DNA of 29,100 nt from JACQNR01 sp964533045 (GTDB lineage Bacteria > Acidobacteriota > Terriglobia > UBA7540), in NCBI GenBank assembly GCA_964533045.1, contig CAZHKT010000032.1, positions 1 to 29,100 on the forward strand, read 5' to 3'. This document shows positions 26,009 to 29,100 of the stretch, piece after piece (the stretch's first letter is position 1; the number at the start of each line of letters is the position of its first letter). The translations under genes and the position numbers were made by a program. The notes below the pieces were generated by a model, which was given only the letters and a program-made list of their open reading frames with translations, was not told the DNA's origin and made no database searches.

Positions 26009-29000
26009 TCAATCGATTGGCCAGCGCGGGATGGCCGCGTCGATTTCCGCCATGAGGCGGATGGTTTCACTCAGGGCCGTGACGACTTTACAGTAGTGCT
26101 CCAGGTCCTCATCGGTCAAGGTGCGGCCACGGCGGTCTTTGAGCCACTTCTCGCAGACCTGATACCCGCCGATGTGAAAACTCCAGACTTCGGGCGGGAT
26201 GCCTTCAAAGTATTGGCCGCTTCCCTTCTGTAGCGGCGATGTGCCATCGCCGCTTTTGTTCTCCCCTTTACGGCGATCATAGATCGCCGCTACAGCATTG
26301 ATATACACCCGCCCCTCTTTGAGTGGCTTCCCAGTGCTGGGTTCCGGCTCGCCGGGAGCAATGTACTTGGGGAAGCCCTTTTCGACTAGATTCGAGCCTT
26401 TCACAGGAAAGCGAGCGATGGGCTTTGACAGCCTGGGCGATTCGAGCAAATGCAGCGCGACAAGTTCCCCGCCCAGTCCGCAGAGCGTGCGGAATAGCTT
26501 CGCATCCGAAGTGAGGGGCACGCGGGGGAAATCGCTCTTGAGGAACTCCGCGTAGCGGCTCCGATAGGTGGGAGAGTAAAAAACTGCGTAAATGTAGTTG
26601 AAAACATCTTCCGGCCCGAAGCTCGTGGCACGGGCATCTTGCCCGTGTGAGGCATGGCCCTCCGGGCCATGTTGTCCCATGAGCGGGACGCCCGTGCCAG
26701 TACCCACCCACCTCCAATTCTCAAGCCCTGCACGCAGCGGGTTGGTTAGCACGTACTCTATCTGCCGGATAAGATCCTGCTCATCTCGAATCAGGTGGTC
26801 GTAGTACTCCGGCTGCCAGAACTCTCCGCTTCGCCCGAGCGCCCGGTTGGCCTCTTTGGACGAGTAAGATTTCCAGGAATGGACGATGCCCGCAAGATCG
26901 TACCCCGGCAGCGGCTGCACGATGACGTGGACGTGATTGGGCATCACACACCACGCCACCAGGCGATAGCGCTGACCGTCAAAATGCCGCAGCGCCCCCG
27001 CGACCACCGCTGCCACCTCCTCCCTCTGCATCCAGCACTCCCCTTGCGCTTCATCCAGGAACTTTTCGACCCGCTCGGAAAAAAGTTGGTGAAGGCGGTC
27101 CTGCTCGTGGGCGCTGAGCGGCCGGTTCATCTGCTTTGCGGTCTTGACAATGTCGTCGCGCTCGAACTTCCAAGTCTCCACGACCGACTCCGGTAGGGAG
27201 TCAGCCAGACGGAAGCACACCGCATACGTCGCGCCCTCGCGGGTCCAATGGGGCAGGTACGCGCCGTATCGAATCCGAATCGTGGCATGGGCATCCTGCC
27301 CATGGTTTGTCACGGGCGGGACGCCCGTGCCACGCGCATCCTGCGCGTGCTCTCCCACGGGCGGGACGCCCGTGCCAAAAATGTCCCCCCTTCCTTCCGG
27401 CACAAACTTCAGCCCCAGCCGCTTTTCCAAGTCCGCGATGAATTTCGGGCTGAGGTTCGGCCTTCGCCCACCTTTGCCAGCGGGCCAGTGAGATATTTGT
27501 ACGCCGAGGTCAGCCTGCCCACTGTTTTTGGCCTTGCTGGCTGGGTAAAGGTAGAGAGGGAAGACCTGAGTGTTTCCGTCGTGTGAGCCAGCTTTGTACT
27601 CTACGAGGGTTCTCGAAACGAAGAAGTTGTCAAAGGGCTTCCCGGTCACTCGCCGCGTACTCACCAGTGCAAGATTCTCCCTGGTCAAGTGCCGCATAAC
27701 CTCCGGACGCATTTCTCCGATGACATGGGGGGTGTAAGTTGTATACCGGAAATCAAACGGACGGTACAGGAACCGAAGTAGATGCTTCTTTGCCTCAGCC
27801 AGTGTGAGCTTCTCGCGCGCACTATCGAATGACCAATGTGCGGTTGTGCACAGGCTAAATCGCTCTCGCAATTCTGACTCCGTTGCATCCGGCCTCAGGA
27901 ATTCTTCCACATTTTTGAGAAGTTCTTGTTCAGTCAGTGCCACAGCAAAATCGTCATGCCTTGTAGTAAACCCTGCTCCAAAAAAGGGTAGCGGTCGGCC
28001 AGACCGGGTTTGTCCTTTGAAGATCTCGGCGATTGATACCATTGTCTGCCATTCGCCAACAAACGTTCCAGTCGAAGGAACGAACAACCAATAGTGACCG
28101 CAAGGTGTCAACTTCTCCCAGCTGTCATCCTCCAAGGAATGCTCCCAGAGGTAGCGGTACTTATCCTCGCGGGACCCGAAGAGATGACCATAGTAGACAT
28201 GCTTACTTGGGGTGTGGTCCGTAGTGCGCTCCAAGATCACAATCGCGACACCTTGTTGAATGTCGAATACGTTTTCGTCTTTAAGGCCACCCGGAGCGAG
28301 TGCGCCTTTCCGGCTATCTCCGTGTAAGTTAAGCACCCAGATACCGGAGAAACTGTCCATGATCGCCTTACGCATGTCGCGGAAGAGGGGGCCATCTAGC
28401 CATCCGTTGTTCGTTATGAACGCTACGAGCCCTTGGCCGGTCTTCTCGATTCGATGGTGTGCGAAGCAGATGAATTTTGCGTAGTCATCCGAGAGGGCCT
28501 GGAGTTGGATTTCTTCGCGGCGGACCGTAACCTTATAGCGTTCCATTAGTCCGCTTAGCCAGGCGCCCTTGTTGTAGGAGTCCCGAGAGTACGGCGGGTT
28601 GCCGATGACGGCGAGAATTGGTAACTCGGTCTTGATCTTCGCGGCTGCATTCGCCTCTTGAGTGATCACGCGCAAGGGCCCGAAGAGGGTTTCGGCTTTC
28701 CGCTCTGCCTCTTCAAGGGTGTTGGTGAGAAATACTCCCAAGCGTTCATCCCCGGCGAAGTCATAGGCCCACTCCTCCCGCTGCGCGGGAGCGAGATCGT
28801 GTCCGGCGAGCTGCATCCCCAGCTTGAAGTGGGCCACGGCATAGGGAGCCATCAACAATTCAAATCCGAAGATGCGGGGCAGCAAGTGATTCCGCACGTA
28901 GCCCGACCACATGCCGGCGTTGCCTTGGCGCATGAATTCAGTTCGGATGTGGTCTATCACGGTGTAGAGAAACGTTCCGGTTCCGCACGCGGGGTCAAGA

Positions 29001-29047
29001 ATCAGGACACGCGGGGAAGTGGCTTTTGTCGTGGCATGGGCATCCTG
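26009..29047 (-). CDS. Type ISP restriction-modification methyltransferase, 5'-truncated, with in-frame insertions
   Basis: The frame is open for about 1012 codons and cut at its 5' end by the window edge. A DPACGTGTFLY motif I (28964-28996) and NPPY motif IV (28589-28600) mark an N6-adenine methyltransferase core. The C-terminal part (FGPEDVFNYIYAVFYSPTY, QYFEGIPPEVWSFHIGGY, VCEKWLKDRRGR) matches the specificity domain of Type ISP enzymes such as LlaGI and LlaBIII. The nuclease-helicase half would lie beyond the right edge. Three repeats are translated in frame: a REP fragment just before motif I (29025-29047), a RAYT/REP element (26626-27377) before the specificity domain, and a 66-bp palindrome (26229-26294) inside it. 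No frameshift or stop is present, yet the enzyme may be altered or inactive. In-frame TAG at 29048-29050 lies in the terminal repeat. Confidence 0.85.
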   Translation of the reverse strand, partial: QDAHATTKATSPRVLILDPACGTGTFLYTVIDHIRTEFMRQGNAGMWSGYVRNHLLPRIFGFELLMAPYAVAHFKLGMQLAGHDLAPAQREEWAYDFAGDERLGVFLTNTLEEAERKAETLFGPLRVITQEANAAAKIKTELPILAVIGNPPYSRDSYNKGAWLSGLMERYKVTVRREEIQLQALSDDYAKFICFAHHRIEKTGQGLVAFITNNGWLDGPLFRDMRKAIMDSFSGIWVLNLHGDSRKGALAPGGLKDENVFDIQQGVAIVILERTTDHTPSKHVYYGHLFGSREDKYRYLWEHSLEDDSWEKLTPCGHYWLFVPSTGTFVGEWQTMVSIAEIFKGQTRSGRPLPFFGAGFTTRHDDFAVALTEQELLKNVEEFLRPDATESELRERFSLCTTAHWSFDSAREKLTLAEAKKHLLRFLYRPFDFRYTTYTPHVIGEMRPEVMRHLTRENLALVSTRRVTGKPFDNFFVSRTLVEYKAGSHDGNTQVFPLYLYPASKAKNSGQADLGVQISHWPAGKGGRRPNLSPKFIADLEKRLGLKFVPEGRGDIFGTGVPPVGEHAQDARGTGVPPVTNHGQDAHATIRIRYGAYLPHWTREGATYAVCFRLADSLPESVVETWKFERDDIVKTAKQMNRPLSAHEQDRLHQLFSERVEKFLDEAQGECWMQREEVAAVVAGALRHFDGQRYRLVAWCVMPNHVHVIVQPLPGYDLAGIVHSWKSYSSKEANRALGRSGEFWQPEYYDHLIRDEQDLIRQIEYVLTNPLRAGLENWRWVGTGTGVPLMGQHGPEGHASHGQDARATSFGPEDVFNYIYAVFYSPTYRSRYAEFLKSDFPRVPLTSDAKLFRTLCGLGGELVALHLLESPRLSKPIARFPVKGSNLVEKGFPKYIAPGEPEPSTGKPLKEGRVYINAVAAIYDRRKGENKSGDGTSPLQKGSGQYFEGIPPEVWSFHIGGYQVCEKWLKDRRGRTLTDEDLEHYCKVVTALSETIRLMAEIDAAIPRWPID
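26229..26294. repeat. 66-bp palindromic repeat (TGTAGCGGCG family) in frame in the Type ISP gene
   Basis: It begins TGTAGCGGCGAT (26229-26240) and ends with the exact reverse complement ATCGCCGCTACA (26283-26294), with two internal hairpins. Its length is exactly 22 codons. It separates VYIN and QYFEG of the specificity domain, adding a segment with AAIYDRRKGENKSGDG. Confidence 0.85.
26626..26699. repeat. REP-like palindrome cluster, left flank of the RAYT
   Basis: TGGCACGGGC (26626-26635) pairs with GCCCGTGCCA (26690-26699). Between them lie hairpins CACGGGCA/TGCCCGTG (26629-26647) and ATGGCCC/GGGCCAT. Translated on the minus strand these repeats give GTGVP- and HGQDARAT-type peptides. Confidence 0.85.
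26705..27313 (-). other. RAYT transposase domain, nested in the Type ISP reading frame
   Basis: This stretch encodes a nearly full-length RAYT of about 200 aa with intact HVH and Tyr residues. A GTG at 27313, inside the flanking REP, and an ATG at 27130 are the only plausible starts of its own; no strong ribosome-binding site is seen before either. No stop codon closes it; translation continues into the specificity domain. It may therefore be made only as part of the fusion. Confidence 0.7.
27281..27377. repeat. REP-like palindrome cluster, right flank of the RAYT
   Basis: Three hairpin units follow one another: CATGGGCA/TGCCCATG (27286-27304), CACGGGCG/CGCCCGTG (27311-27329) and a second CACGGGCG/CGCCCGTG (27356-27374), with a CGCGCA/TGCGCG hairpin between. 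A further partial unit of the same kind lies at 29031-29047. Confidence 0.85.
29025..29047. repeat. Partial REP unit at the right window edge
   Basis: The sequence GTGGCATGGGCATCCTG (29031-29047) is identical to the start of the REP cluster at 27282, but stops where the terminal inverted repeat begins. In the Type ISP frame it encodes QDAHAT before the methyltransferase core. Confidence 0.75.
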
Positions 29048-29100
29048 CTAGGCTGTAACATTTCGTGTTGAAAATTGAGTTGGAAAGAGAGAGGGTGTCT
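29047..29100. repeat. Right copy of 54-bp terminal inverted repeat
   Basis: The exact reverse complement of bases 1-54. It interrupts a REP unit and introduces an in-frame TAG into the Type ISP frame. An insertion-sequence end, an adapter or an assembly overlap are all possible. Confidence 0.9.

Larger units (their letters stand above)
26626..27377 (-). mobile_element. RAYT/REP element inserted in frame in the Type ISP gene
   Basis: The 752-bp element is bounded by TGGCACGGGC (left) and GCCCGTGCCA (right) and has REP palindromes on both sides of a Y1/HUH transposase (REP-associated tyrosine transposase, RAYT). The transposase reads PHWTREGATYAVCFRLADSLP at its start and contains the HUH motif MPNHVHVIV (HVH at 26927-26935), WQPEYYDHLIRDE and IEYVLTNPLRAG. 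The Tyr in the last (26753-26755) is the likely catalytic residue. It interrupts GRGD and SFGPEDVF, normally close together in Type ISP proteins. The frame runs through without a stop. RAYTs are usually stand-alone single-copy genes that act on REP hairpins. Confidence 0.85.

Overview
The window is a GC-rich (roughly 60-65%) chromosomal fragment from a Gram-negative bacterium. The gene set fits an Acidobacteriota member, possibly a Solibacter/Bryobacter relative. This is inferred from an lptC/A-lptB-rpoN-hpf-rapZ block, an LptC-LptA-like fusion, Tat-exported glycoside hydrolases and abundant palindromic repeats. No rRNA, tRNA or CRISPR array is visible.

Layout. Bases 1-54 are an exact inverted copy of 29047-29100. 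Then come dcd (minus), a repeat-filled divergent intergenic region, an HU/IHF-like gene (plus), and a minus-strand group: HD-domain hydrolase, priA, an orphan Flp-type pilin and a divergent MTHFR-like gene. A carbohydrate island follows, with a Tat-exported GH36 alpha-galactosidase (minus) diverging from a secreted GH29 alpha-L-fucosidase (plus). From 9609 to 24444 every gene is on the minus strand. In transcription order these are recJ, lptC/lptA fusion, lptB, rpoN, hpf, rapZ, a ROK sugar kinase, an MsbA-like ABC exporter, yicC, gmk, rpoZ, coaBC and a family-4 uracil-DNA glycosylase. The run joins LPS transport and nitrogen sigma-factor functions to the gmk-rpoZ-coaBC housekeeping cluster. 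A Tat-signal enolase-superfamily (ManD/RspA-like) gene lies on the plus strand. The window ends in a 5'-truncated Type ISP restriction-modification methyltransferase.

Three short-repeat systems overlay the genes. (1) REP-like palindromes (GTGGCACGGGC...) accompany a RAYT/Y1 transposase; the whole ~750-bp element sits in frame inside the Type ISP gene, just before its C-terminal specificity domain. (2) A palindromic family with TGTAGCGGCG ends occurs in two intergenic regions and, as a 66-bp (22-codon) copy, in frame in the same Type ISP gene. (3) Arrays of degenerate heptanucleotides sit at gene edges (coaBC and recJ ends, msbA-yicC gap, both sides of the hpf-rapZ gap) and in the interdomain linker of the uracil-DNA glycosylase. 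They resemble the STRR heptamers known from cyanobacteria. The most notable features are the in-frame RAYT/REP insertion and the protein-coding heptad arrays.
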